DNA of 64,000 nt from Ichthyophis bannanicus (GCA_033557465.1 CM066035.1:897915309-897979308), one strand, 5' to 3'; counted from the first letter of the stretch, positions 10,990-21,639 are shown. The notes: a model not told the origin generated them from the letters alone. Program-made: numbers and translations.

Positions 10990-11795
10990 AAATTCGATGG
11001 GTTTGTTAGAGCAATGTAAATCACAATCACAAAAAATTTTGCTCCACTCACTAACCACAGCAAAAGTACCATAAAGTATTTAGGGAATGAGTCTCAGACT
11101 AGGTCAGGGAACATGCCTGGGAGGAACTAAGCCTCTATGGCTATCCAACCCCTATGTTGCATCAAGGACCCAATAAATTTCCCATATGGATATTACAAAA
11201 AATATTTTCAAACAGGCTTATCAAAAACGTTCAATATGCTTAAATCTCTACTAATTCCAAAAGATAGCTGAACACTTATCTGTAAAGTCCATAAGGACTG
11301 GTGTCCCATCCCAACGCAAATGAACAGCGCCAGTGCGTTTCACCGCTTCCACGGTTTCATCGGGGGATTATTAAACTGATTTTCACGCCTGATATAAACA
11401 TGCGAACCACTTGTCCCAGTGGGCTCTAAAAAACAAAGGGTTCAATCAGTACATCATGCTGAAGCAAAAATCATTTCATATTTGATTCTTCTACTATAGC
11501 AGTCTCACGTAGATGACATCCAACAGCAAGCAGCCATACCTCGCAATTACCCCCACTGGACTCGTCTTCCAACAAAAAGACGCCAACGCATGCGTGATTG
11601 AAAGGCACAGGCAAACTTTTATCTCCTGACCTCCCCGTGACGTCATAGGCACACACTGAAGGGAGTTGATGTATAATAAAGCTCACTCTCTTCCTCCCCC
11701 TTCTAACTTGAGGACTTCAGCACAATCAATAATGCTAAAAGGCTGTTAATGATGGATTCAAACGGTAAATTTTATATGTATTAAAACAATAAAAA
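10990..11795 (-). repeat. Penelope pLTR, left (longer) arm
   Basis: This pairs as an inverted repeat with 20165-20761. Shared blocks include GGACCCAATAAATTTCCCAT, GTAAAGTCCATAAGGACTGG and the CRE-like TGACGTCA near 11639. The segment 11310-11530 has no partner in the right arm. It contains the hammerhead-like motif described separately. Confidence 0.85.
11320..11372 (-). ncRNA. Hammerhead-like ribozyme motif in Penelope pLTR
   Basis: On the minus strand the order is stem I (TCCC), CCGATGA, A, stem II (ACCG...CGGT), GAAA, stem III (CGCA...TGCG), a U at the cleavage position, and GGGA closing stem I. This is the topology of the minimal hammerheads known from Penelope-like elements. Two departures from consensus are C instead of U in the CUGANGA box and one extra A before stem II. 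Activity is therefore uncertain. Confidence 0.5.
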
Positions 11796-11830
11796 GACAC
11801 AATGAAACAGTTCATCCCTTGATGTAATCG

Positions 11831-12169
11831 TTAAGTGCAAACTGACCAGTCCACTTGAGCATTCAGTCCGTCGGGATGTACAGTCCGTAGAGTGTCTATC
11901 CAACGCTGTTCACATATAAGAAGATTTTGATCTCTAGTTTTGCCTTGAAATCCTGTCATTACTTGATCAATGCAAAATACTCTTAGTTGATCAAATTGAT
12001 GCCCGAACTCTAAACAGTGAGACACTATTGGTGCATCTGTCTTCTTACATCGGAGCCGACTGTGATGTTCATTAATCCGGATTCTAAATGGACGTATAGT
12101 TTTGCCTATATACAGAAGTCGACAGGGGCATTGAATTGCATATACCACTCCACTAGAACCACATGTGGT
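11831..12169 (-). pseudogene. Penelope GIY-YIG endonuclease domain
   Basis: The minus-strand frame, read from the L1 junction, gives TTCGSSGVVYAIQCPC, then LLYIGKTIRPFRIRINEH: the GIY and YIG halves followed by the conserved arginine and the EH motif. The domain nicks DNA for target-primed reverse transcription in Penelope-like elements. It ends with a stop after DWSVCT. The frame itself is open, but it has been cut from the RT portion by the 7.3-kb L1. Confidence 0.85.
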
Positions 12170-12180
12170 CTGTCGCTTTA

Positions 12181-12841
12181 GGTCAAAATTTGTTTATTTG
12201 AAAAACACCAATAATATCAACATAAAGCAAGAGCAATGCACAGGGTAAGGAACAAATGCAGAGTCAAATCAAACATCATTTTTACATTTTGCAATCCCCC
12301 CAAAAGCAAGCCCCAAATTACACAAAGCAGCATAATCAAACATCTGGGTATCTCCCCTCTCCCACAAAACCCCCCGCACCTCCAAAATGAAACAAGAGAG
12401 TAAGAAAAGGAAAAAGAAAAGAAATAAAGGAAAAAGGAAAGGAAAGGAAAACCAACTGTCAAGGTCATCCTCCCTCCTCCCCCCCTCGAGTGCCAAGATA
12501 AGCCCGTGAAACCCCAGGCCCAGGGTGGACCCTCCGCCGCCCCTAGTCAGGAGCGACCAAGCTCCCCCCGCCCCCAGCCCCCCACGGACCCACCAAACAT
12601 AGACATCAACATCCCCGCTCGGGTGGGCTCGGGGTATACTCTTCTCCCAAGCCCCACCTAGAACTCCAAAGTAACAAGGCGAGGGAGGCAGATCAACACA
12701 GAGAAAAGGAAAAAGAAAGAACCCCCCCCCCCTTTCCACCCCCCCCCCAGGACCAAAAACCAGTAACAAATTAGGAAAGGGACATGCAGGAAAACAAGCA
12801 CTCCTATCCCCTGGACCCACCATCCACCCCCCAGGGAACAA
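12181..12841 (-). other. L1 3' UTR with G-rich tracts
   Basis: On the minus strand this holds runs of 8-10 G near 12723-12750 and many shorter G runs between 12476 and 12640, then a T/C-rich part. G-rich polypurine tracts are known in L1 3' UTRs. The open minus-strand frames seen here are composition artefacts. Confidence 0.65.
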
Positions 12842-15800
12842 TCACAAGTCGCCCATGATCCGACTACGAGTGTGACGGGGTAAAGTCTGCAAGTGGGGCC
12901 CCCACGCCATCAGGAATCTCTGCCAGCGCGCCGGATGGTCACGAGCTCGAAGCCGCTCCATTAGCAACACCTCATGCAAACGCCCCCTCCATAGTCCATA
13001 TGTCGGTCCCCGAGCATCCATCCAGCGGAACATGATGGTCATCCGCGCTACCACCAGCCCCAAGCGTATCCAAGACCAGACCACCCGCCCCAACAGTTCT
13101 TCCCAATCACTCTCCCATACATCCAAAACTAAGTTCAGAGCCGTAAAAGAAACCTGGCTGCCCACACAGCCCATGACATGTGTCTGCACTTTCTGCCAGA
13201 AAACTTGAACTTGGGTGCAGGTCCACAGCATGTGCCCCAGGGTCGCCCTCCCGTCACCACAGCGGGGGCAATTATGGGACCCAGCTATCCCCGCCCGCCA
13301 CGCCCGCAATGGGGCGAAATAAAGCCTGCGCAGGAGCCGGTACTGCATATCTCGAAAAGGCACCATCACAGAAAGCTTAGGGATAGCAGACAGACCCGCC
13401 AGCAATTCGGCAGTTGTCACCGACGTCTCCAACTCCCGAGACCAGGCCCCCGCCAACTCGTCCAAAGCTAGCGGCGAGACTGGTTCCCAGAGCAATTTCT
13501 GTAGCCAACCCACCCGAGCTCCCTGTTCCCCCCCAAGAGAGACACCTCAATCTGCGAGCTTACCTCCCCCCTAGTGCTGCCGCTGGTACGGTGCGAACAT
13601 AACTTCGAAGCTGCGCGTACAAGAACGCATCACGTCTCTCAAGGGAATAGTGTTGGCAGAGCTCAGGGAACGTCATCAAAGACCCGGCAGAGGAAAGCAC
13701 ATGTTCCAAATTGACGATCCCCAGCCTCGCCCCTCGCGGTGAACAAACCGCCCTCCAACCAGGCAAGAAATCACCGTTCCCCCGAATGGGGAGATAAGGC
13801 GAGTGAGAGTCCGAGAGCTTCCGGCTACTACAGAAGGAGCGCCACCCCGCACGGACCGGGTCTACTATGAATACACGGAGCACGCGTGCCAGTCCCGCGG
13901 ACTCCCGCGCATGTAGAAGGTAGCGTGGGTGATAAGGCCGCACTGCTGCCCGCAGCATCCCCAGGGGGGTGCACTCCTCCATGTCCCACAGCCAGTCGCG
14001 GGCATATCGCAACAGACAGGCCACATTATACTTACGTAAATCGGGTAACCCCATTCCTCCCAATGACCAAGGCTGACACAGGACCTCCGCCCGCACCCTA
14101 GGTCGCCGGCCCCGCCACAGCAAACGGTTCGCCAATCCCTCTAGCTTCTTCCGGTCCGACCGCTTCAGCAGCAGCGGCAATGTCTGCAATAAGTACAAAA
14201 TCTTAGGGAACAATATCATCTTATAGAGGGCGATGCGACCACCAAGAGGACAATGGAAGATCTTGCCACTTGCCGACACTAGCGGTAACTACGGCCAGCA
14301 GTTTGTCAACATTTAGTCGGTATAAATTTTCTAAGACGGCCGGGATCAACACCCCCCAGATATTTAAAGTGGCCGGTCTCCCATTTTAAAGGGAAGTCCC
14401 CCTTCCAGTCAGTCAAGTCAGCTGGGCCTAAAGGCATCGCCACCGATTTATCCAAATTCAAGCGAAACCCAGAGGGCACCCCATATTCGTCAAAAAGCTG
14501 TAAGAGGTGTGGAAGGCCCGTCGGAGGATCTGCCAAGTGTACCAGAAGATCGTCCGCGAAGGCTGCAACGCGAAACTCAAGACCCCCTACTTGGACCCCC
14601 TGAACCCGAGGGTGAGCCCGAAGCCGCTGCAATAAAGGTTCCAAGGTTAGAATGAATAAGAGGGGGGACAAGGGACAACCTTGTCTAGTCCCTTTCTGGA
14701 TGGGAAACTCAGCAGACATGGCCCCATTAACCAAGATGGCCCCTATCGGGTCCGCGTAAAGGAGCCGCACCACTTTGACATAGAAACCTGCAAACCCCAT
14801 AGTATCCAACACTTGGTACATAAACTCCCAGTTGACCCGGTCGAATGCTTTTTCAGCATCGAAGCTAATGAGCATAGACCGCAGCTTGGCCTCCCGCCCC
14901 ACACACATGGAAAGGAGGAGACGCTGCAAGCTGTAAGCCGCGTGGCGGCCCCCGCACGAAGCCCACCTGATCCGTATGAATCAAGGCCGGCAGGATGGGC
15001 GCTAACCTGTCTGCCATAATCTTAGCCAAGATCTTAATGTCCACATTGAGAAGAGAGATAGGTCTATAGGAGCCCGGCATCAGCGGGTCCCGCCCCGGCT
15101 TTGGTAGGACCGTTACCAACGCCTTATTCGCTTCATAGGGAAAGGCGCCCCGAGCTACCAGGTCCTCAAAATAGCCCGCGAGTGGTCCCGCCACAACCTA
15201 CCCCAGGGATTTGTAGAACTCCCCCCTCAAGCCGTCCAAGCCAGGAGCTCGGCCCTGTTTCAGAGCTTTAATTCCGTCTAGGACTTCATTCAAAGAGATA
15301 GGCTTGTTCAAAGCCTGTGCCTGGTCCACGGTCAACTTAGGTAAGGTACAGCCCGCCAAAAAGTTCATTCCAGCTTCCGCCCCCCCGTCGTCCCGAGCAT
15401 ATAGCCGCCGATAGTAGTCAGAAAAGACCCTCTGGATCTCCGCGGTATCTTTGCAGATAGACCCATCCGGGTGACGGATCGCCCCTATGTGTCGAGCCCC
15501 TCCCGCCGGCCTCACCAACGCGGAAAGTAACCGACCCGCCCGATTCCCATGCTGGTAGAGCTGATAGCGGTAGTACATCATGGACTTTTGGGCCCTTTGG
15601 TGGAGGAGCATCTCCAGCTCCCGCTTGATCTCTCGCAGATGGTGACTATGGGCAGCAGCAGTTCTGTCCGCTGCCGACCGCCTCTGCGCTCGGCCTAGCT
15701 CTTGTTCCAACGAAAGTATGCGCTGATTACGACGCTTCCGCAGGGAGCTATAATAGCTAATAATCTCCCCTCGCATGACCGCCTTACCGGCCTCCCAGAG

Positions 15801-16666
15801 GAGAGCCGGAGAGGTCTCCGGGGTATCATTGATTTCTTCATATACCTTCCACCGATCCTTAAGATATCCCACAAAGGTGGCATCCCCACTGAGCTCCAAT
15901 GGGTATCGCCAAAATCGGTGCCCGAGAGGAGCGCGGCTGCGGAGTTCCAGTAAAAACCAGGGCGTGATCAGAAATGAGAACAGGGCCAACCTCCGCGTCT
16001 ACCACCCGATTAAACAGAGAGTCCGAGATCAGAAAGTAGTCAATGCGGGACCAAGTATTGTGGGCTCGAGACATGTGGGTATATGTTCGTTCCCCAGGAT
16101 GTAACACTCTCCAGATGTCGATGAGGCGGTGAGCATCACAGATCCCAACAGACGACGCTGGCTTCTACGATCCCCACCCTCATTTTGCCGAGACCGGTCC
16201 ACACTGTCAGTAAGGACTGTGTTGAAGTCCCCACCCAATAAAACCTGGTAACCAGCCGCCTCCGTAACCAACCGTTCCACAGTATGGTAAAAAGCCAGGT
16301 TCATATACATTGGGAGCATATACAGAACCCAAAACAACCTTGTTGCCCTCCAGCAATCCCCGCACCAAAAACATACCGGCCATCCGGGTCGATCTCAACC
16401 AACTCCTCAACCCACCCCACCAACTGAGCGATTAAGATAACCACTCCCCGCTTCTTCCCAACTGCTGGAGCGCCATACACCCGAGCCCGGAAACAGGAGC
16501 CCAGCTTCGCATGTTCAGCTACTGTCTGATGGGTCTCCTGCAACAAGGCGACTTCGATCTTCCGTCTCTTGAGTTGTTGCATTAATTTATATCTCTTTAT
16601 TGGGGAGCCTATACCGCAGACATTCCAGGAGGCAATCCTCAAACCACTAGCCATCATACAGCTCAA
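12842..16666 (-). pseudogene. L1 ORF2 protein (endonuclease and RT), frameshifted
   Basis: The span corresponds to about 1,275 codons, a usual ORF2 length. The start at 16666 precedes LRIASWNVCGIGSPIKR (endonuclease). LLGGDFNTV near 16230 and SRIDYFLIS...ISDHALV near 16050-15960 complete the endonuclease. RT follows with GRAPGLDGLRGEFYKSLG, MPGSYRPISLLNVDIKILAK, ISFDAEKAFDRVNWEF, KGTRQGCPLSPLLF and catalytic AAFADDLLVHL near 14540. The C-terminal cysteine motif is CPRCGDGRATLGHMLWTC near 13270. At least six frame changes separate the segments 16666-16301, 16410-16207, 16337-16029, 16107-15859, 15989-15198, 15194-14865, 14929-14306, 14279-13560 and 13513-12842. Confidence 0.9.
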
Positions 16667-18469
16667 AGAAATAGCTCCCGATGAGAATCCGCAACCTCTG
16701 ACATTGGCGAGAATCCCCCCAGCCTAGGATCCCCCCCCCCTCACTAATATACCATCCAGACCACCTCAACCAACCGCGGGCACAGCCGCAGCAGCACGCC
16801 CTGACGCTTCCACCGGAGCACTCATATGTCCATACTCAGTAGCACTCACATGTCCCGACACGATCCTCCCCCCCTCCCCCACAGCAAACATCCCCTTACC
16901 ACTCCAGAGACTACCCTACATTCCACGTCCTCCCCCCCCCCCAATCCCAACCCGACCCCCCTCCCACCCCCCTCCACCCTATCCAACAGACCGTACTCCC
17001 CTTTAACGTCCCCCCCTGTACCCCACCCCCCCTCTACTCCTCCCAACCATCCTCCCCCTCCTTGCCCGGCCAGTCTGTCTGGTCGGACACCTCCTTTTTG
17101 GCAACGGAACCATACCCCTCAAAGACCACCCCAGTACACTCAACACCCCCAACAAACATACCCATCACTAACCCCTAAACGATTACTAAAGCACCCTCCC
17201 TCCCATCCAACAGCCCAAAGTACCCGAAACAGCCTACAGACCAATCATTCCAGCCCCCCCCCCCCTGTTTCCCCCCGGGCAACCTCCTCCGGGAACTAAT
17301 AATGGCAAAGCAAAAAGTAAACACACTCCATCTATCCCGCTTTAGGCTATGCCCAGAACTCTTCCTCTAGTTAAGCTCGGAAGGAGGGGGGGGGAGGAGA
17401 CAAAAGCAAAAAGGAGGCCCCAGAACTTCCCAACCAGAAAGGAAAAGCCAAAGTGGGCCCGAAATGAAAGCCCCGGTGGCTTGCCCCCCCGATCCAGCCC
17501 AGACGCACGAGGCAAAAATCAGAAGGGTAGAGGATCCCCGCCCCCCGAGCTCCGCACCCGGTAAACAGGACATAATGGCGGGAGTGTGGGAGCCCAAGGA
17601 CCAGAGCCCCCCAGGTCCACCGCCCATCGGTAAATAAGCAGGAAGAGGACCAGGGAAATCACCAAAACAGTAAACAATATCCCACCCCCCGGCGCAGCGA
17701 AAAATAAATCGCAAACGCGCCCCGGAACGGGAGAAACCAATTGTGAATACTTACATAACCGCCCACCCCTCCCCCCCCCCCCCCCCGATATATACACCCG
17801 GCATCCATGTCATGAGTCGCACCCAACATGGAGAAACAGAAAATAATTCACAGTCAGCCAACTTACAGCCAATATACATGGGTACAAAGCAGTTCAAACC
17901 GTGATTCCCATAGTTAGAACATTGAGTAGACATTAAACAGTAAGCAAGCTGGCTGCTATAAACATGAGCAGAAAGTAAATATAAGATAGAGATAAAATAA
18001 ATAATATCCATGAGGATAAAATTCATGAAAATAAAAGGGTAGAGAAGTAGAGAAAATAAAATAAAAATAAGTAGAGAGAGTAAAAAAGTCCAAAAGATAA
18101 AATTAAGAAGAAAATACGGGAAGACTAAAAGTAAAAGTAAGATAAGAGACCACGGTACCCTGCGGGGGAATTACCCAGTAGAATACCGGAAGGAAAGACC
18201 AAAAGGGATACATAATTGAACCTAAAATAAAATTAAAGTTGTAATTAAAGTAAATTAAATTAGACTTAAACTGGGAGCCCCCGGCATCCGCTCAGGCGTT
18301 TACAATAAAAAGTGAGCGGCTAGAGTACCGGGGAAAAGCTCGGATGAGTGCCTCGTCAGGACAAGGCCCATGAAGAATGTCTCGCTCCAACAGCCCTCGT
18401 GTACCCGACCTCCAAAGGGCCTAATGCGTCTTCATCCGCCGCTTCGCTCTCCTCAGGAGACATCCCGCC
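16667..18469 (-). other. Unusually long L1 inter-ORF spacer
   Basis: No coding similarity was found between the two L1 ORFs. The plus strand is extremely C-rich from 16730 to 17790, so the sense strand is G-rich and potentially G-quadruplex forming. From 17950 to 18250 it becomes A/G-rich (sense T/C-rich). The apparent frames at 16826-17299 and 17367-17714 are low-complexity. It could be an internal promoter or leader for ORF2, or an old insertion; no flanking duplication was found. Confidence 0.5.
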
Positions 18470-19369
18470 TCATGGGTCTGCCCCCGACGTCTCCGCAAGA
18501 CGGGCGAGAAAGGCCTCAGCCGCTTCGGGAGTACCCCAGAGATATGCCTGACCTTGATGTTCCACCCGCAGCCTGGCGGGGTACAAAAGGGAGAAGCGCA
18601 CGCCCCGTCCCGCCAGCCGTGCACAAACCGGCGAGAAAGCTTTGCGTTGTTGGCTGACTAATGCAGAATAGTCCTGGAAAACCAACAATGAGTCAGCGTC
18701 CCCGGAGCTCCGCCGATGGCCTCGTGCCGCTCTCAAGACCAGCTCCTTTTGGCGGTAATCCATGAAGCGAGCGATGACTGCCCTTGGCCGCCTGGCCTGC
18801 TCCCTCCGAGGGCCCAACCGGTGAACTCTCTCCAGGGCAATAGTTGGCGCCCCAGCTTCAGGCAGGATCTTGGCCATCCACGCTTGCAGGTACGTTGGGA
18901 GAGCATTGTCAGCAATGTTTTCAGGGACCCCGATGAACCGAAGGTTCTTCCTACGTCCCCGGTTCTCCAAGTCGTCAAGCTTCTCGCTTTGCAGCTTCAC
19001 CGTCGCTTCCAATGCTTGCACGCGAGCCTCAAGAGTATGGTGCTCATCCTCCAAGCCCGAGATCCGGGTCTCTGCCTGCTCCATGCGACCGGTAAAGTCC
19101 GTTATACTTTGGGCCACCGACTGTATTTGAGCACCCAAGTCGCGGAACCGACCATCCAAGGCCCTTGCCACCGCCGCGCTCATCTCATCGACCATGCCCG
19201 GGTCTCCCTCCGATCCCGGGCTCCGAGGCGCCCCCTCCGCCATTTTTTGATCGGGAGCGCGTGGCTTTCGGGAGGTTTTCGTCGCCATCTGAGGCACCCC
19301 GCCGGTCAGAGAAGGTACCAGGGAACGTTGCCCACTCTCCTTGGCGCTCTTCGAGGAGATAGAAGGCAT
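18470..19369 (-). CDS. L1 ORF1 protein, intact 299 aa
   Basis: This is the RNA-binding chaperone of the nested L1. The N-terminus is basic and low in structure (to about residue 65). A coiled coil follows with heptads through GRMEQAETRISGLEDEHHTL (about 75-130). The RRM begins with LENRGRRKNLRFIGVPE. The C-terminal domain has RVRFSLLYPARLRVEHQG-type sequence, matching the L1 ORF1 CTD. The frame has no stop, unlike its partner ORF2. A Met at 19369 gives a protein of normal ORF1 length. Confidence 0.85.
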   Translation of the reverse strand: MPSISSKSAKESGQRSLVPSLTGGVPQMATKTSRKPRAPDQKMAEGAPRSPGSEGDPGMVDEMSAAVARALDGRFRDLGAQIQSVAQSITDFTGRMEQAETRISGLEDEHHTLEARVQALEATVKLQSEKLDDLENRGRRKNLRFIGVPENIADNALPTYLQAWMAKILPEAGAPTIALERVHRLGPRREQARRPRAVIARFMDYRQKELVLRAARGHRRSSGDADSLLVFQDYSALVSQQRKAFSPVCARLAGRGVRFSLLYPARLRVEHQGQAYLWGTPEAAEAFLARLAETSGADP

Positions 19370-19483
19370 TCACCTTCAGTGGGTTGCAAAATTAAGGTGG
19401 TTGATGGGGTATAGGCTCCAGAGCCGAGCAGCACACAGCCGGTCAGCTCATCACCAAACCGGAAGTCTGAGCCTGTCGCTTTA

Positions 19484-20171
19484 AAACATAGACTGAATCA
19501 TGGTAACTGAACTCTGTCAATTGCAACGAAACTGGACAGATATTACATTGGCCACAAAGCACATGGCCTTTATGTGAAACTACTTCTGTCGCCAAAGGGC
19601 GCAATATTGCTGGACTTAAAAGTTCCTTCAAATTTTTGTGACGCTGCCACACACAACGAATTGATTTAGCCTCCAAACCTGGAATGCTATGAAGTACATT
19701 GCTGTGGCGATTCAAAATTTTCTTAAGCTGGCCACTGAAGGGAGAAAACTTAGTTACTAAATTCACTACTGTCTCCCCAAAGCTTTCCTTCTGTACACTG
19801 GGCGCTAACAACAGGTCTCGATTATTAAACCGTGCCCGAGTATAGGCCCGTTTAATAACTTGCCTCGGATATCCTCTGGCTTTAAAATCCATTTGTAGAA
19901 TTTTAGACTGCTCCTTAAAGGCGCCATCCTCAGAACAATTACGCCGATACCTGAGGAACTGCGAAAAAGGGAGACTATTCTTTAGTTGTATAGGATGAGC
20001 ACTGTGGTAATGAAGCATGGCATTTCTATCAACTTCCTTCCGATAAATCAAGGTGGACCAATAATCCTTCTTTCTTGTCACCGCAACATCTAAATATGTT
20101 ATTCGGTCCTTATGGTAAAAATGAGTAAATTGTATATGGGCATCCTGTCGATTCAGCCAACTAAAAAACAA
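19484..20171 (-). pseudogene. Penelope RT C-terminal part
   Basis: The minus-strand frame begins FFSWLNRQDAHIQFTHFYHK, then RITYLDVAVTRKKD and LIYRKEVDRNAMLHYHSAHP, the segment that follows the catalytic box in Neptune/Poseidon-type Penelope RTs. Further on are HKGHVLCGQCNICP (a possible metal site) and YHDSVYVLKRQ, which continues into TTCGSSGVVYAI at 12169. The catalytic YxDD region itself is missing because the inverted pLTR starts just upstream, at 20165. Confidence 0.85.
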
Positions 20172-20761
20172 GGCTTTTTATTGTTTTAATACATACAAAA
20201 TTTGCCATTTGAATCCATCATTAACAGCCTTTTAGCATTATTGATTGTGCTGAAGTCTTCAAGTTAGAAGGGGGAGGAAGAGAGTGAGCTTTATTATACA
20301 TCAACTCCCTTCAGTGTGTGCCTATGACGTCACGGGGAGGTCAGGAGATAAACGTTTGCCTGTGCCTTTCAATCACGCATGCGTTGGCATCTTTTTGTTG
20401 GAAGACGAGTCCAGTGGGGGTAATTGCGAGGTATGGCTGCTTGCTGGCGCTGGCGCTGTTCATTTGCGTTGGGATGGGACACCAGTCCTTACGGACTTTA
20501 CAGATAAGCTTTCAGCTATCTTTTGGAATTAGTAGAGATTTAAGCATATTGAACGTTTTTGATAAGCCTGTTTGAAAATATTTTTTGTAATATCCATATG
20601 GGAAATTTATTGGGTCCTTGATGCAACATAGGGGTTGGATAGCCATAGAGGCTTAGTTCCTCCCAGGCATCTTCCCTGACCTAGTCTGAGACCCATTCCC
20701 TAAATACTTTATGGTACTTTTGCTGTGGTTAGTGAGTGGAGCAAAATATTTTGTGATTGTG
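20165..20761 (+). repeat. Penelope pLTR, right (shorter) arm
   Basis: This is an inverted copy of 10990-11795 that lacks the block matching 11310-11530, so the hammerhead-like core is only half present. TGACGTCA near 20329 is also conserved. The arm touches the RT remnant directly and ends at the 14-bp duplication at 20762-20775. Confidence 0.85.
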
Positions 20762-20965
20762 ATTAATTTCCTGAGGCCTCTCTAATTTTGCCTTTTGTTT
20801 GTGGTCTAAAAATTGATGATGTATATTGAATGGGTTTTGGTGTACTGGATTTCTTTATTGTATTTGGGATATATATATCATCTTTTGCTATTTCATTCCT
20901 GTTATTCATGAATGTGATAACTTAATAAAAATTTAAATGAAAAAAAAAAAGAAATGTGATCCTCC

Positions 20966-21190
20966 GCCGTCAACACTATCCCATTCTGCTGCTGCCCAGA
21001 TGGGTGGTTTGTCTTGGTCTGGCACCTCAGCTGAGACCTGTCCATCTTGGGAGACCCTGCCAGTAGTTAAACTACTGATAGTTTAGCTCTCAGCATCACT
21101 GATGCACACAAGCCCTCACAGCACGACAGTAGGTAGCATTGCTGAATGTATGAATAGCATGGTGACCACGCCAGCACTGGTTAGTTGAAG
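20966..21190 (-). mobile_element. RTE LINE 5' region, outer fragment
   Basis: This resumes after the second copy of AGAAATGTGATCCTCC. On the minus strand it carries CTCCCAAGATGG and GCATCAGTGATGCTGAGAGC, which lead into the RTE coding entry GGSHFCDNGNN across the target site. The 5' limit is approximate. Confidence 0.6.
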
Positions 21191-21639
21191 TCCGCTATTC
21201 AAAAGTCCTAAACTCGCTTATTTAAATAGTGGCTGAATATTGTCACTATCTGGATAATTTTCTGACCTGTTCTTCTGCCTCCCCTAACATGGCCCACAAA
21301 TAGACAGATAATATCTGACCATTTAGCAATTTAAATGGCCAAGTATTAGTCATATAATTTTCAAAAAGACATGGATGGGCTAATTATGTGTTCACCAGCA
21401 AACACATACTGTAATTGTCTTTGAATATCAATCTGATAGGGTATTATTCATTCATATGGAATATTTCCAGACTAACCAATAAAACTCTCCCAACAGTGAG
21501 TGCAGAGCAGAAGTAGAGACTCTCCCAGTCTTCACTTTACAACTCAACATTCAAAAAAGATTCTGTTCCAATCCTGGAATCACAGTGACTATAACACAAA
21601 CTTCCTCCATAGAACCCTACAAATGGACACTCAAAAATT
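21191..21639. other. No gene seen
   Basis: AT-rich DNA with no long frame and no repeat family recognised. Confidence 0.5.

Larger units (their letters stand above)
12181..19472 (-). mobile_element. L1-clade LINE with two ORFs (nest level 4)
   Basis: A 7.3-kb minus-strand element is flanked by the 11-bp duplication CTGTCGCTTTA at 12170-12180 and 19473-19483. Penelope codons on both sides join in frame once one duplication is removed. Order on the minus strand: short 5' UTR, ORF1 (19369-18470), a 1.8-kb G-rich spacer, ORF2 (16666-12842), and a G-rich 3' UTR. The 3' end reads AAATAAACAAATTTTGACC and lacks a clean poly(A). It is the most recent insertion of this nest, yet ORF2 already has several frameshifts. 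Confidence 0.88.
10980..20761 (-). mobile_element. Penelope-like element with inverted pLTRs (nest level 3)
   Basis: The element is flanked by the 14-bp duplication ATTAATTTCCTGAG at 10966-10979 and 20762-20775, inside the L1 derivative. Its ends are inverted copies of one another: about 10990-11795 on the left, 20165-20761 on the right. The coding part on the minus strand is an RT C-terminus followed by a GIY-YIG endonuclease. The left arm is about 210 bp longer (11310-11530) and holds a hammerhead-like motif. An L1 at 12181-19472 splits it. The RT catalytic core is absent, so it is 5'-truncated. Confidence 0.85.
9554..20949 (+). mobile_element. HAL1-like L1 derivative carrying ORF1 only (nest level 2)
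   Basis: The element's own sequence is 9554-10979 plus 20776-20949, about 1.6 kb. The 5' end carries CAAGATGGC at 9560-9568, matching the YY1-type site at the start of many L1s. One ORF1 follows, then a short AT-rich 3' UTR ending in AATAAAAATTTAAATG and a poly(A) run. A 16-bp target-site duplication, AGAAATGTGATCCTCC, flanks it. No ORF2 sequence is present on either side of the internal Penelope insertion. Mammalian HAL1s have this ORF1-only layout. Whether it is a lineage or a one-off deletion cannot be told from one copy. Confidence 0.75.
3985..21190 (-). mobile_element. RTE/BovB-like LINE in three pieces (nest level 1)
   Basis: The minus-strand element survives as 20966-21190 (5' region), 9553-7824 (endonuclease to linker) and 5401-3985 (RT to 3' end). 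Its 3' terminus reads GACTCTATGGCACTTAACAA on the minus strand, like the ends of BovB-type RTEs. The protein order of apurinic-type endonuclease, RT and a C-terminal GHIMRR...W segment is typical of the RTE clade. A CR1 sits at 5402-7823 and a large nest at 9554-20949. The second insertion is flanked by the 16-bp duplication AGAAATGTGATCCTCC at 9538-9553 and 20950-20965. Stops and frameshifts make it dead. Confidence 0.85.

Noticed and set aside
12269..12841. 190-codon minus-strand frame rich in Gly and Phe
   Set aside because: Lies in the L1 3' UTR and follows its G-rich tracts; composition artefact.
16826..17714. Pro- or Gly-rich frames in the L1 spacer
   Set aside because: Produced by poly-C/poly-G composition; no domain, and the region lies inside an L1.
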